64,000 nt of DNA from an uncultured bacterium (lineage in GTDB: Bacteria > Bacillota > Clostridia > Lachnospirales > Lachnospiraceae). The position numbers and the translations under genes are program-made. The stretch spans positions 1 to 64,000 of the forward strand of contig CANRVD010000005.1 in assembly GCA_947643145.1 (NCBI GenBank), written 5' to 3'. Under the pieces are notes generated by a model that was not told the DNA's origin, made no database searches, and saw nothing but the letters and a program-made list of their open reading frames with translations. Below, piece after piece: positions 19,142 to 29,379 of this stretch; within the stretch, counting starts at the first letter, position 1, and each line of letters opens with the position of its first letter.

Positions 19142-19486
19142 ATGAGTTCGATTTTAGATACTTCCTCCCTGATTAATACATATGGGCAGACAATCAGCAG
19201 TACCAATGCTTCTTCTTTGCAGAGTTCTTTGGGAAATGTCGATAAGGCAGCTACAGCAGACGAGTTGATGAGTGCCTGCAAAAGTTTTGAAGCATATTTT
19301 GTTCAAAAAGTAATTGAACAGGCTAAACAGTCTATTTTGGAAAATGACGAAGAAGAGGAAGGCGAGTACATGAAGTACTTTGGCGATATTATGAATGAGC
19401 AGTATGCAAATGCCATTGTGGATAGCGGTACGGTTGGCCTTGCACAGCAGTTATACGACTCCATGAAGAGTCATTATGATTTGTAA
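19142..19486 (+). CDS. FlgJ N-terminal-like rod-binding protein
   Basis: LMSACKSFEAYFVQKVIEQAKQSI...YFGDIMNEQYANAIVDSGTVGLAQQLYDSM. Confidence 0.85.
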   Translation: MSSILDTSSLINTYGQTISSTNASSLQSSLGNVDKAATADELMSACKSFEAYFVQKVIEQAKQSILENDEEEEGEYMKYFGDIMNEQYANAIVDSGTVGLAQQLYDSMKSHYDL

Positions 19487-19577
19487 AAAAGAGGAATGCT
19501 GGCGCATTCCCCTAGCAAAAACGCTAAAGCGTTTTTGCCCGCGTACCACTACATAGTAAGAACTTTTCTATCTTATA
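19485..19577 (-). repeat. TATAGGAAA-family modular hairpin repeat in reverse orientation
   Basis: Reverse complement: GATAGAAAAGTTCTTACTATGTAGTGGTACGCGGGCAAAAACGC-TTTA-GCGTTTTTGCTAGGGGAATGC-GCCA-GCATTCCTCTTTTTT. Confidence 0.8.
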
Positions 19578-19645
19578 AAAAGAATATCCGGGGCCACTGT
19601 AATATGCAGTGGCTCTTTGTGTGTAAAACAATTTAGTACAACAGA

Positions 19646-21907
19646 TTGGAGCAGAGCATGGAGGAATTGGAAGGATACGTTGACAGAATTACTTTTCGTA
19701 ATGAAGAAAATGGTTATACGGTACTTTATCTGGTGAAACCACAGAGCGATACGGAAGAAGAAGAGGAGGAGTGCTGTGTTGGCTGTTTTTCCTTTGTGGC
19801 AGAGGGAGAATATCTTCTTGTAAAAGGAAGAAGAACGGTGCATAAGAATTACGGAGAACAGTTTCAGGTAGACAGCTATGAAACAAAACAGCCGGATGAT
19901 GTATTAGCAATGGAGCGTTATCTTGGCTCTGGGGCGATTAAAGGGGTCGGGCCTGCACTGGCAGCAAGGATTATTAAGAAGTTTGGAAAAGAAACCTTTA
20001 CCATGATGGAAAGGGAGCCGGAACGGCTGGCAGAAATCAAAGGGATTAGCCAAAAAATGGCAGTAAATATTGCAAGACAGTTTAATGAAAAGCAGCAGAT
20101 GCGTCAGGCAATGATATTCCTGCAGGAATATGGAATTTCCATGAATATGGCAGTGAAAATATACCGCTATTACAAAGAAGATATTTATGAAGTATTACGG
20201 AAAAATCCATACCGCCTGGCAGAAGATATTACCGGAATCGGATTTAAGATTGCTGATGCCATTGCACAAAAAGCTGGTTTCTATGTGGATTCTGAATACC
20301 GAATCCGCGCCGGGATTTTATATACATTACAGCAGTCGGGCAGTCAGGGGCACTGCTATCTGCCAGAGCAGGAATTAGTAACAGCAACGGCATCGCTTTT
20401 GGGAATCGAGAGAGAAGCGGTTTCCAAACAGCTGGATGCCCTGACGTTGAATAAAGAAATATTAATTGAAGAGAGCGGAGAAGAAAGAAGGCTGTATTCC
20501 AGTACCTTATATTATATGGAAATGAACTGCGCAAGGATGCTGCTAGATTTGAATCTTGCATTTTCTGTTTCAGATGACAAGCTGGCAAAGAGAGTAGCGA
20601 AAATAGAAGGCAGGCAGGGAATTACACTGGATGTTTTACAGAAAAATGCAGTCTATCAGGCAGTACAAAATGGTGTAACCATTATCACAGGTGGGCCGGG
20701 TACAGGAAAGACGACTACGATTAATACGATTCTGCAAGTGTTGGAAGAAGATGGAATGGATGTGCTTCTAGCCGCACCAACGGGAAGGGCGGCAAAGAGA
20801 ATGTCAGAGACGACCGGATGGGAAGCGCAGACGATTCACAGGCTTTTGGAAGTGAATGGCGGAGTGGATACGGATGATAAGAGCGGTATGCACTTTGAAA
20901 GAAATGAACTCCAGCCTTTGGAAGCAGATGTTGTAATTGTGGATGAGTTTTCTATGGTGGATATCTATTTGCTGAATGCACTGTTAAAGGCAATGGTACC
21001 GGGATGCCGCCTAATTATGGTAGGAGATGTAAACCAGCTTCCGTCGGTTGGACCGGGAAATGTACTACGGGATATGATAAAAGCCGGATTTTGTAATGTA
21101 GTACGGCTGAACCAGATTTTCAGACAGGCAGCGGAAAGCCAGATTGTCGTCAATGCCCATAAAATTAATGCCGGACAGGAGATTTCATTCGATAATCAAA
21201 ACAGGGATTTTTTCCATTTAGAAAGGCAGAATGTTCAGGATATTATCAATGTGGTAATACAGCTTGTTATGAAAAATATGCCTTCTTATGTAAATGCAAC
21301 GGTCTATGATATTCAGGTTCTTACTCCGATGCGGAAAGGCGAACTGGGAGTAGAAAATTTGAACAAAATCCTGCAAAGTTATGCCAATCCGCAGAATGGA
21401 AAAAAGACGGAAAGGGAATTTCATGGGGTTCTTTTCAGAGAGCAGGACAAGGTAATGCAGATTAAAAATGACTACCAAATCAAATGGGTAAAGAAGACCA
21501 GATATGGAGATGTTTTTGAAGAAGGGAGCGGCGTATTTAATGGTGATGTAGGTATTATCAGGCGCATTCTGGAAGCAGAAGAGACAGTTGAGGTAGAGTT
21601 TGAGGAAGGGAAACTGGTAAAATTTGAATTTGGTCAGATGGATGAAATGGAGCTTGCCTATGCAATTACAATACACAAATCGCAGGGAAGTGAATATCCG
21701 GCAGTTGTGCTTCCGATTCTGACAGGACCAAGAATGCTGTTGAACCGAAATCTTTTGTATACCGCAGTGACCAGAGCAAAACAGTGTGTGACCATTGTAG
21801 GAAGCAGTGGGACAGTGCATCAGATGATTCGTAATGTATTTGAGCAGAAACGTTATTCCAGTTTGTGCCAGAGATTGCAGGAAATGAAAGAGGAGGATTA
21901 CAAATAA
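19646..21907 (+). CDS. recD2: RecD2-type ATP-dependent DNA helicase (start may be slightly downstream)
   Basis: Helix-hairpin-helix region, ITGGPGTGKTTTI Walker A, VIVDEFSMVD, AYAITIHKSQGSEYPAVVLP. Confidence 0.93.
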   Translation: MEQSMEELEGYVDRITFRNEENGYTVLYLVKPQSDTEEEEEECCVGCFSFVAEGEYLLVKGRRTVHKNYGEQFQVDSYETKQPDDVLAMERYLGSGAIKGVGPALAARIIKKFGKETFTMMEREPERLAEIKGISQKMAVNIARQFNEKQQMRQAMIFLQEYGISMNMAVKIYRYYKEDIYEVLRKNPYRLAEDITGIGFKIADAIAQKAGFYVDSEYRIRAGILYTLQQSGSQGHCYLPEQELVTATASLLGIEREAVSKQLDALTLNKEILIEESGEERRLYSSTLYYMEMNCARMLLDLNLAFSVSDDKLAKRVAKIEGRQGITLDVLQKNAVYQAVQNGVTIITGGPGTGKTTTINTILQVLEEDGMDVLLAAPTGRAAKRMSETTGWEAQTIHRLLEVNGGVDTDDKSGMHFERNELQPLEADVVIVDEFSMVDIYLLNALLKAMVPGCRLIMVGDVNQLPSVGPGNVLRDMIKAGFCNVVRLNQIFRQAAESQIVVNAHKINAGQEISFDNQNRDFFHLERQNVQDIINVVIQLVMKNMPSYVNATVYDIQVLTPMRKGELGVENLNKILQSYANPQNGKKTEREFHGVLFREQDKVMQIKNDYQIKWVKKTRYGDVFEEGSGVFNGDVGIIRRILEAEETVEVEFEEGKLVKFEFGQMDEMELAYAITIHKSQGSEYPAVVLPILTGPRMLLNRNLLYTAVTRAKQCVTIVGSSGTVHQMIRNVFEQKRYSSLCQRLQEMKEEDYK

Positions 21908-22626
21908 GTTTGATAGAGTTTATATGGGATATTTTATTTCCAAGACGCTGTGCCCTGTGCGATGGTGTTCTGCCTGTGGGAGAGAGGCTCAGATGTCAGA
22001 AGTGCGGGAATGCTGTGATATATATTGGAGAAGATTATTGTATGAAGTGTGGGAAGCCTGTCAGAGAAGGGGAAGAGTTTTGCGCAGATTGTGCGGGCAG
22101 GGAGACTTCCTATGAAAGTGGACGGGCATTGTTTTTATATGACAGCCTGATGCAGAAATCAATTTCCAGATTCAAATATCATGGCAGATGTGAATATGCA
22201 CAGTTTTATGGAGAAGAGCTTTATAAACGGTTTGGAGGATGGGTTCGGAGTGTGTCGCCTGATGCACTGATCCCTGTTCCGATTCATAAGAAAAGATATC
22301 AAAAACGTGGATATAACCAGGCAGAACTTGTGGCAAAGGAGTTGGGAAAACGCAGCGGAATACCAGTAATATCTGATTATCTGGAGCGCCGAAAAAATAC
22401 ATTGCCACAAAAAGAACTTTCCGAAAGAGAGCGGTTTTCGAATTTATATGATGCTTTTTGTGTCAGAAGTGTTACACGGGAGTTGTACAATAATCTAAAC
22501 TGTGTTATAATCATTGATGATATCTTTACGACAGGGAGTACGATAGAAGCCTGTTCTAAAACTTTACGTGTACAGGGAATTGAAAAGATATTCTTTTTAT
22601 GTATAAGTATTGGTCAAGGAATTTAG
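21865..22626 (+). CDS. comF: ComF family phosphoribosyltransferase-like protein (true start probably ~21908)
   Basis: Zinc-finger CALC...CQKCG..CMKCGKP; KKRYQKRGYNQAELVAKEL; VIIIDDIFTTGSTIEACSKTL. Confidence 0.9.
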   Translation: MPEIAGNERGGLQISLIEFIWDILFPRRCALCDGVLPVGERLRCQKCGNAVIYIGEDYCMKCGKPVREGEEFCADCAGRETSYESGRALFLYDSLMQKSISRFKYHGRCEYAQFYGEELYKRFGGWVRSVSPDALIPVPIHKKRYQKRGYNQAELVAKELGKRSGIPVISDYLERRKNTLPQKELSERERFSNLYDAFCVRSVTRELYNNLNCVIIIDDIFTTGSTIEACSKTLRVQGIEKIFFLCISIGQGI

Positions 22627-22636
22627 GAGGTTATTT

Positions 22637-23038
22637 ATGGATGTAAGAAATTGTAAAAAGTGCGGAAAACTCTTTAATTTTAATGGGGATTCATTGTGTC
22701 CAATGTGCCAGAAAGAGATGGAGGATAAGTTTTTTGAGGTTAGGGATTACATATATCAGAATCCTTCTGCAAATATGTCAATGGTAGCAGAAGAAAATGA
22801 TGTACCGATCCAGCAGATTAAGAAATGGGTGCGTCAGGAGCGTCTGATTTTTTCGAAAGATGCAGGAATATCCATTGACTGTGAGTCTTGTGGAAGGCCG
22901 ATTCTTACGGGACGGTATTGCAAAGAGTGTAAGGGAAAGATGACAAATAAGTTTACCAGTATGTATCAGCAGAATCCTGTTGAACAAAAAGATGAGAAGA
23001 AAAGTTCAAAAGGGAAGATGCGCTTTCTTGGTAACTAA
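22637..23038 (+). CDS. YvyF-like flagellar operon protein (TIGR03826-type)
   Basis: MDVRNCKKCGKLFNFNGDSLCPMCQKEMEDKFFEVRDYI...CESCGRPI..GRYCKECK. Confidence 0.8.
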   Translation: MDVRNCKKCGKLFNFNGDSLCPMCQKEMEDKFFEVRDYIYQNPSANMSMVAEENDVPIQQIKKWVRQERLIFSKDAGISIDCESCGRPILTGRYCKECKGKMTNKFTSMYQQNPVEQKDEKKSSKGKMRFLGN

Positions 23039-23052
23039 TCCGGCTTGCCTGT

Positions 23053-23541
23053 TTGATGGGAGGTGGTTGCTTGCTAAGTGTAGATATGGAAAAAATTTTT
23101 GATGAAGCTTTTTGCAACGTTACCAAAAAACTTGTCAATTTAGAGTTAAAAAAGATATGTGGGGTAAAAGAGGAAAGTTTCTTTGCTGAGGGGTATCGGG
23201 AAGCGATTGAAACACATGGGTATTTAAATGCCAAAATTATTTGCTGGTTTTCAGATGGATTGTTTCATTATATAACAGATATGATGAATGGTGGGACGAC
23301 TCCTTCAGAAGAGGAAATTTCGTTATTTCTTAATGAGTACATAAATATAGCGTGTGGGTATGCAGTTTCGAAACTGAATGATATGGCAGGGCATTCTTCC
23401 AGGCTTTCTATTCCATATTTTTTCAAGGGCTTGGAAAAGATGGGGGAAAAGTGGGAGATTTATGGGGGGAAGAGTCTTCTGTATCATACTGAAGTAGGAA
23501 AGTTGTACATATTAGTAAAGTATTCTTTTCAGAATGAATAA
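23053..23541 (+). CDS. CheX/CheC-like chemotaxis protein (divergent)
   Basis: MMNGGTTPSEEEISLFLNEYINIACGYAVSKLND resembles CheX-like repeat; directly precedes cheY. Confidence 0.55.
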   Translation: MMGGGCLLSVDMEKIFDEAFCNVTKKLVNLELKKICGVKEESFFAEGYREAIETHGYLNAKIICWFSDGLFHYITDMMNGGTTPSEEEISLFLNEYINIACGYAVSKLNDMAGHSSRLSIPYFFKGLEKMGEKWEIYGGKSLLYHTEVGKLYILVKYSFQNE

Positions 23542-23556
23542 GAGGAGGTAGTATAA

Positions 23557-23937
23557 ATGGGAAAGACGACACTTATGGTAGTTGATGATTCTCCGTTTGC
23601 ATCAAAGCAAATTCAGGATTTGGTAGAAGAGAACGGATATGAGATGATTGGATATGCTAAAAATGGTGAGGAAGGAATTCATATGTACGAGGAACTTCAT
23701 CCAGATATTGTAATTATGGATATTATTATGCCGGGAATTGATGGACTGGAAACAGCGGAAATTCTTCTGAAAAAGGATCCTAACGCAACTATTTTAATGT
23801 TGAGCTCTTTATGTGATTCCGGTACTTTGGAAGAAGTAAAGGCGATTGGATTAAAATATCTGATTCCAAAGCCATGGGAAGATGATGTATTATTAGCTAC
23901 ATTAGAGATGTTAACAAAGCAGAGAGAGAGTAAATAA
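23557..23937 (+). CDS. cheY: CheY-like response regulator
   Basis: VVDDSPFASKQI, DIVIMDIIMPGIDGLE, YLIPKPW. Confidence 0.9.
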   Translation: MGKTTLMVVDDSPFASKQIQDLVEENGYEMIGYAKNGEEGIHMYEELHPDIVIMDIIMPGIDGLETAEILLKKDPNATILMLSSLCDSGTLEEVKAIGLKYLIPKPWEDDVLLATLEMLTKQRESK

Positions 23938-23942
23938 TACAA

Positions 23943-23985
23943 GAGGATGGAAATTCAGGGTGTCCGAAGTTTCCATCCTTTTTAA
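23943..23985 (+). terminator. Rho-independent terminator after cheY
   Basis: GGATGGAAA-loop-TTTCCATCC-TTTTTAAA. Confidence 0.8.
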
Positions 23986-24077
23986 ACTTATAGGAAACTG
24001 CTTGAAATGCAGCAGTACGCCAACAAGAATTGCGAAGCAATTCTTGCTAGGGCACAAGCGAAGTCTGTGCCCTTTTT
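23986..24077 (+). repeat. TATAGGAAA-family modular hairpin repeat
   Basis: TTATAGGAAACTGCTTGAAATGCAGCAGTACGCCAACAAGAATTGC-GA-AGCAATTCTTGCTAGGGCACA-AGCGAAGTC-TGTGCCCTTTTT. Confidence 0.9.
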
Positions 24078-24302
24078 AATGGAGATAAAAGGGGATACGA
24101 AATAACAGAAGTAGTAGTTTTGAAAAACAGATATTGTATATGTTTATAATGTACAAAAATTTAATCCAATTTTTGCTAAAAATGTGTCAAATGAATGGTT
24201 GACTAATCTTATAATTATAGAATATACTCAAATTTATATGGATGTTAAGAATGAAGTTTGAAATGTGTATGGGGATATAATACAAAATAGGAGATAGAAA
24301 AA

Positions 24303-25280
24303 ATGATAAGAACCAGATTGATTGCAACTGCTGCAGATGCGCCAGAGCAGATTATTACAAATGATGATTTAGCCAAAGTGGTTGATACCAGTGATGAATG
24401 GATATCGCAGCGGACAGGGATAAAGGAAAGAAGAATATCCTCTGGCGAAAATACATCAGATTTGGTTGTCAATGTGGCAAAGCAGTTACTGGAAAAGGCA
24501 TCTGTTACTCCAGAAAGCATAGATTTGATTATTGTAGCATCTGTCACACCGGATTATAATACACCGTCACTGGCCTGCATGATACAAAAGGAGATTGGGG
24601 CAGTTCATGCGGTTGCTTTTGATATCTCAGCAGCTTGTAGTGGTTTTATGTTTGCGTTGAGTATCGCAGATAAATATATCAAAACCGGCAGTTATGAAAA
24701 TGCAATTGTAATCGGCGGTGAGACGTTATCTAAAATTGTAAACTGGAAAGACCGTGCTACCTGTGTACTGTTTGGTGACGGGGCAGGCGGCGCTTATGTG
24801 GAAAAATCACAGGAAAGCGGTATTACCTGTGAGGATATTGGTTCAGCAGGAAGCCAGTATGATATTTTGACGGCGGGATATACAGCATGTACCAATGTGT
24901 TTAATGACCAGCCGGAAGGCATGGATGAGCACTGGTATGTAAGCATGAATGGAAGAGAAGTCTTTAAGTTTGCTACGAAAAATGTGATTAAGAGTATGCA
25001 GAAGGTAATGGAGTTGGAGGGAATTACTCAGGAAGAGGTTAAGTATTTTATACCGCATCAGGCAAATGCCCGCATTGTGGAAGTGATTTCTAAGAAATTA
25101 AAGATTCCATATGAGAAATTTTATTTAAATATGGAGCGTTATGGAAATACGTCATCAGCCAGCATACCGATTGCACTGAATGAGCTGAATGAAAAAGGGC
25201 TCTTGGAGCGTGGGGACAAGATTATTTTGTCCGGCTTTGGCGGAGGAATGACATGGGGGACGATGTTAATTACATGGTAG
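24303..25280 (+). CDS. fabH: 3-oxoacyl-ACP synthase III
   Basis: TSDEWISQRTGIKERRIS; FDISAACSGFMFAL; FIPHQANARI; GFGGGMTWG. Confidence 0.95.
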   Translation: MIRTRLIATAADAPEQIITNDDLAKVVDTSDEWISQRTGIKERRISSGENTSDLVVNVAKQLLEKASVTPESIDLIIVASVTPDYNTPSLACMIQKEIGAVHAVAFDISAACSGFMFALSIADKYIKTGSYENAIVIGGETLSKIVNWKDRATCVLFGDGAGGAYVEKSQESGITCEDIGSAGSQYDILTAGYTACTNVFNDQPEGMDEHWYVSMNGREVFKFATKNVIKSMQKVMELEGITQEEVKYFIPHQANARIVEVISKKLKIPYEKFYLNMERYGNTSSASIPIALNELNEKGLLERGDKIILSGFGGGMTWGTMLITW

Positions 25281-25338
25281 TGTATAACTGCAATTGCAGT
25301 ATATATAAATTAAAAAATGAATTCAGGAGGAAAAGATT

Positions 25339-25560
25339 ATGGTTTTTGAAAAAATCAGAGAAATTATTGCAGAGCAGACAGGGAAGGATATTGAGGAAAT
25401 TACATTAGAAACTAATGTAAAGGAAGACCTTGATGCGGATTCCTTAGATTTATTCCAGATTATCAATGATATTGAAGATGAATTTGATGTCTCTGTAGAA
25501 AATCCAGAAGCAATCGTAACGGTAAAGGATGCCGTTGATTTTGTAGAAAGCCACAAATAA
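25339..25560 (+). CDS. acpP: Acyl carrier protein
   Basis: DLDADSLDLFQIINDIEDEFD phosphopantetheine site; 73 aa. Confidence 0.95.
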   Translation: MVFEKIREIIAEQTGKDIEEITLETNVKEDLDADSLDLFQIINDIEDEFDVSVENPEAIVTVKDAVDFVESHK

Positions 25561-25594
25561 GTATTTGGGAAGGCAGTATTGCAGCAGGTATAAA

Positions 25595-25625
25595 AGCGGC
25601 GCTTTACAGCGCCGTTTTAACCACA
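25595..25625 (+). terminator. Internal terminator-like hairpin between acpP and fabD
   Basis: CGGCGC-TTTACA-GCGCCG-TTTT. Confidence 0.75.
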
Positions 25626-25743
25626 AAATGAGATGGAAGAATTTACACTACTGGTCGTGAAGTGAACAGTAACGAATTTCCGACAATAGAGTGTTTCAAT
25701 GTCTGGTTGTGATAACCGGCAGTTTAGAGGAGTATTATAATAT

Positions 25744-26685
25744 ATGAAAACAGTATTTATGTTTAGCGGTCAGGGAGCACAGTATGCAGGCATGGGAAAA
25801 GAACTGTATCAGAAGTATTCGGCAGCAAAAAAAATATTTGACCGCGCAGATGAGGTTTTGGGATATTCAATTAAAGATATTTGTTTTAATGATGAAGAAA
25901 AGTTAGGAGAGACAGAGTTCGCGCAGCCGGCAATTTTAACAATGAGCATTGCTGCTATGAAGGTACTGCAGGAGCAGGGTGTTCGTGCAGAGATGACAGC
26001 CGGACTGAGTTTAGGAGAATATTCCGCTTATGTAGCCAGTGGGGCAATGGATTTTGAGGAAGCAGTTGCGCTGGTGCAGAAAAGAGGGAAATTTATGGCA
26101 GAGGCAGTTCCTTCGGGAGAAGGAGCGATGTTTGCTGTGATTGGTTTAGATACAGAGAAAGTGGAAGCAGCCTGTAAAGAGGCTTCCGGCCTTGGTCTTG
26201 GTATTGCAGTTCCGGCTAACTATAATGCGCCGGGACAGATTGTAATTGCGGGAGCTACCGGTGCAGTGTCAGAAGCTGCAAGAATCGCAAAAGAAAAAGG
26301 TGCTAAAATGGCAGTGAAATTAAAGGTTAGCGGGCCATTCCATACGCAGATGCTGCAGCCAGCGGCAGAAAAATTAGGACCAGAGCTTGAGAAGATGCAT
26401 ATTGCGCCTATGGAAATTCCGGTATTTACAAATGTAAATGCTAAAATCGTAGAGTCTGAGAAGGATATTATTCCGATTCTGACAAAGCAGATTTGCTGTC
26501 CGGTCAGATTCTCCGATATTATTGAGAATATGCATGGAATGGGAGCGGATACTTTTATTGAGCTGGGACCAGGGAAAGCCCTGTGTGGATTTGTGAAGAG
26601 AACGGTTAAGGGAGTAACTATCTTAAATGTAGAGGATGAGAGTTCTTTGGCAAAGACTATGGCAAAGTTAGATGAAATTGTATAA
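25744..26685 (+). CDS. fabD: Malonyl-CoA:ACP transacylase
   Basis: FMFSGQGAQYAGMGKELY; GLSLGEYSAYVASGAM; SGPFHTQML. Confidence 0.95.
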   Translation: MKTVFMFSGQGAQYAGMGKELYQKYSAAKKIFDRADEVLGYSIKDICFNDEEKLGETEFAQPAILTMSIAAMKVLQEQGVRAEMTAGLSLGEYSAYVASGAMDFEEAVALVQKRGKFMAEAVPSGEGAMFAVIGLDTEKVEAACKEASGLGLGIAVPANYNAPGQIVIAGATGAVSEAARIAKEKGAKMAVKLKVSGPFHTQMLQPAAEKLGPELEKMHIAPMEIPVFTNVNAKIVESEKDIIPILTKQICCPVRFSDIIENMHGMGADTFIELGPGKALCGFVKRTVKGVTILNVEDESSLAKTMAKLDEIV

Positions 26686-26765
26686 GTTTTACGTATAAAT
26701 GTGGGGATGGCTGCAAATAGCAATGTATCAACAGGTGCAGATTCATCCAGAATGTGGAGGAAGAA

Positions 26766-27494
26766 ATGTTAATAGGAAAAACAGCGGTTATAACAGGTGC
26801 TGCCAAAGGAATTGGAAAAGCAATTGCTCTGGCATTTGCAAAAGAGGGTTGTAATATTGTATTGAATTATCATAGTAGTGTCTCAGAAGACACGATAAAA
26901 GAGATTGAAGGTTACGGAGTTACCTGTCTTCCGGTTCAGGGAGATGTCAGTGATTTTGAATTTGCTGCTTCCCTGATGAAGCGGGTAAAGAAGGAGCTTG
27001 GCTCTGTGGATATTCTGGTAAATAATGCAGGGATTACAAGGGATATGCTTTTAATGCGCATGAGTGAGGAAGAATTTGACAGTGTTATCAATACAAATCT
27101 GAAGGGTTGTTTCAATATGGTTCGCCATGCAAGTAATCTTATGTTAAAGCAGAGGAGCGGAGCGATTATTAATATGGCATCTGTTGTGGGCGTTATGGGA
27201 AACGCAGGGCAGGTTAATTATGCGGCTTCTAAGGCAGGGATTATTGGTTTGACAAAGTCTGTGGCAAAAGAACTGGCAGCGAGAGGGATTACCTGTAATG
27301 CGATTGCACCGGGATTTGTCGAAACAGATATGACAGATGTGCTTACGGATGAGCAGAAAGCAAAGATGTTAGAGGTAATTCCATTAAAGCGTTATGGTAG
27401 AGTGGAAGATATTGCGGAAGTGGCAGTATTTTTAGCAAAGAACACATATATTACCGGCCAGGTGATTCATGTAGATGGCGGAATGGTAATGTAA
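26766..27494 (+). CDS. fabG: 3-oxoacyl-ACP reductase
   Basis: AVITGAAKGIGKAIA; NNAGITRDMLLMRM; YAASKAGIIGLTKSVAKEL. Confidence 0.95.
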   Translation: MLIGKTAVITGAAKGIGKAIALAFAKEGCNIVLNYHSSVSEDTIKEIEGYGVTCLPVQGDVSDFEFAASLMKRVKKELGSVDILVNNAGITRDMLLMRMSEEEFDSVINTNLKGCFNMVRHASNLMLKQRSGAIINMASVVGVMGNAGQVNYAASKAGIIGLTKSVAKELAARGITCNAIAPGFVETDMTDVLTDEQKAKMLEVIPLKRYGRVEDIAEVAVFLAKNTYITGQVIHVDGGMVM

Positions 27495-27557
27495 AATATA
27501 GTTTAGTTTGTAGTAAAAAGCAGGGGAATGCTTTACCCTGCAGAAATGAGGATTGAG

Positions 27558-28805
27558 ATGGAAAAAAGATGTGTAATCACAGGACTGGGAGCGATTACTC
27601 CGCTTGGGAGTACAGTGGAGACTTTTTGGGACGGCATTCGAAATGGTGTCTGTGGGATTGATTCGATTAAAAAATTTGATGCTTCAGACTTAAAGGTGAA
27701 GATTGCTGCCGAGGTAAAAGGGTTTGATGCTGAGCTTTATATGTCCAAAAAGGATGTGAAAAGAAATGACCTTTATGCAGTCTATGGTCTGGCAGCAGGA
27801 ATTCAGGCATTTGAGGATTCCGGTATTGATATGGAAAAGGAAGATGCTGACAGGGTTGGTGTGATTGTCGGTTCCGGTACCGGTGGCTTAATGACTATGG
27901 AAGAACAGGTTACCAGAATGAATGAAAAGGGGCCGGCAAGGGTATCCCCAATGTTCATTACCATGACAATTGGCAATATGGTTGCAGGAAACATTGCAAT
28001 CCGCGTTGGTGCAAAAGGGATTTGTGAAGATATTGTAACTGCCTGTGCTACAGGAACAAACTGTATTGGAGCAGCGTACCGCAATATTAAACATGGCTAT
28101 CTGGATGCCTGTGTTGCAGGCGGCGCAGAGGGTGCAATCTGTAAGGTTGGCGTTGCAGGATTTACAAATCTCACAGCATTGTCGACAGAAGAAGACCCGA
28201 AAAAGGCATGTAAACCATTTGACAAAGAAAGAAATGGTTTTGTAATGGGTGATGGTGCCGGTGTTCTTATCTTAGAGGAGCTGGAGCACGCTCTGGCAAG
28301 AGGAGCTAAAATCTATGGAGAGATTGTAGGGTATGGTGCAACAGGAGATGCGTATCATGTGACGCTCCCGGACCCGGAAGGACGGGGAGCAGCAAAGGCA
28401 ATGCAAATGGCGATGAAGGAAGCGGGAATTGCACCGGAGCAGGTTAGCTATATTAACGCACATGGAACCAGCACTCCTGCAAATGATGTAGGTGAGACAA
28501 AGGCAATTAAACTGGCATTTGGGGAAGAGACTGCAAAGAAAGTTCCAATCAGTTCTACCAAATCCATGACCGGGCATCTGCTTGGAGCAGCAGGTGCAAT
28601 TGAAGCAATCTGCTGTGTGAAAGCTTTGGAAGAAGGATTTCTTCCTCCTACCATTAATTATCATACACCGGACGAGGAATGTGATTTGGATTATATTCCA
28701 AATGTAGGAAGAGAGGCAAAGGATGCAATGTATGCACTGTCTAATTCATTGGGATTTGGCGGACACAATGGTGTACTTTGCTTTAAAAAGTGGACTGGGA
28801 AATAA
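27558..28805 (+). CDS. fabF: 3-oxoacyl-ACP synthase II
   Basis: VITGLGAITPLGSTVETFW; TACATGTNCIGAAYR; NAHGTSTPANDVGE; KSMTGHLLGAAG. Confidence 0.95.
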   Translation: MEKRCVITGLGAITPLGSTVETFWDGIRNGVCGIDSIKKFDASDLKVKIAAEVKGFDAELYMSKKDVKRNDLYAVYGLAAGIQAFEDSGIDMEKEDADRVGVIVGSGTGGLMTMEEQVTRMNEKGPARVSPMFITMTIGNMVAGNIAIRVGAKGICEDIVTACATGTNCIGAAYRNIKHGYLDACVAGGAEGAICKVGVAGFTNLTALSTEEDPKKACKPFDKERNGFVMGDGAGVLILEELEHALARGAKIYGEIVGYGATGDAYHVTLPDPEGRGAAKAMQMAMKEAGIAPEQVSYINAHGTSTPANDVGETKAIKLAFGEETAKKVPISSTKSMTGHLLGAAGAIEAICCVKALEEGFLPPTINYHTPDEECDLDYIPNVGREAKDAMYALSNSLGFGGHNGVLCFKKWTGK

Positions 28806-28824
28806 AAAATAATTATAGAAAGGC

Positions 28825-29340
28825 ATGGTGTGGGAAATGCAGTATGAAGAGGTCAAAGAGTTAATTGCTATATTTGAGAAGACGGACTTAAACGATATGG
28901 AGGTACAGTTAGATAATGCAAGAATTCGTTTGAACCGTGGGGCTGTTTCTCCGTGGATGCCAGTACCACAGGTGCCGTTACCGAATATGGCACCGCCTAT
29001 GGCAGCACAGGCAGCAGCCCCGCCTGCTGTGCAGGTTCCGGTTGAGGGGATGACAGAAACTGTTCAGGCAGAGGGTGTTAAGGAAGCAGCCGTAGAAGAA
29101 TCTGGGCAGAAGGTCATTACCGCTCCGATTGTTGGTACCTTTTATCAGAGTTCAGCACCGGATGAGGCGCCATTTGTAAAGGTTGGAGATACTATTTCAG
29201 AGGGAGATGTGGTGTGTATCATTGAAGCTATGAAGTTTATGAATGAGGTAAACAGCGGGGTGAGTGGTACAATTTCTGAAATTCTCGTAAAAGACGGACA
29301 GTTCGTTGAATATGGACAGGAGCTTTTCCGTTTGAAATAG
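28825..29340 (+). CDS. accB: Acetyl-CoA carboxylase biotin carboxyl carrier protein
   Basis: APIVGTFYQSSAPDEAPFVKVGD; CIIEAMKFMNEV biotinylation motif. Confidence 0.95.
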   Translation: MVWEMQYEEVKELIAIFEKTDLNDMEVQLDNARIRLNRGAVSPWMPVPQVPLPNMAPPMAAQAAAPPAVQVPVEGMTETVQAEGVKEAAVEESGQKVITAPIVGTFYQSSAPDEAPFVKVGDTISEGDVVCIIEAMKFMNEVNSGVSGTISEILVKDGQFVEYGQELFRLK

Positions 29341-29379
29341 AATGCCTGTATAGTTGGTATATTTGAAAGGAAGAGAGAT

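Noticed and set aside
21218-21820. 200-aa minus-strand ORF
   Set aside because: Antisense to recD2; no motifs or RBS.
24200-24300. FapR/FabT-type operator upstream of fabH
   Set aside because: AT-rich sequence with some TTAGAA/CAAATTT-like bits but no convincing full consensus box.
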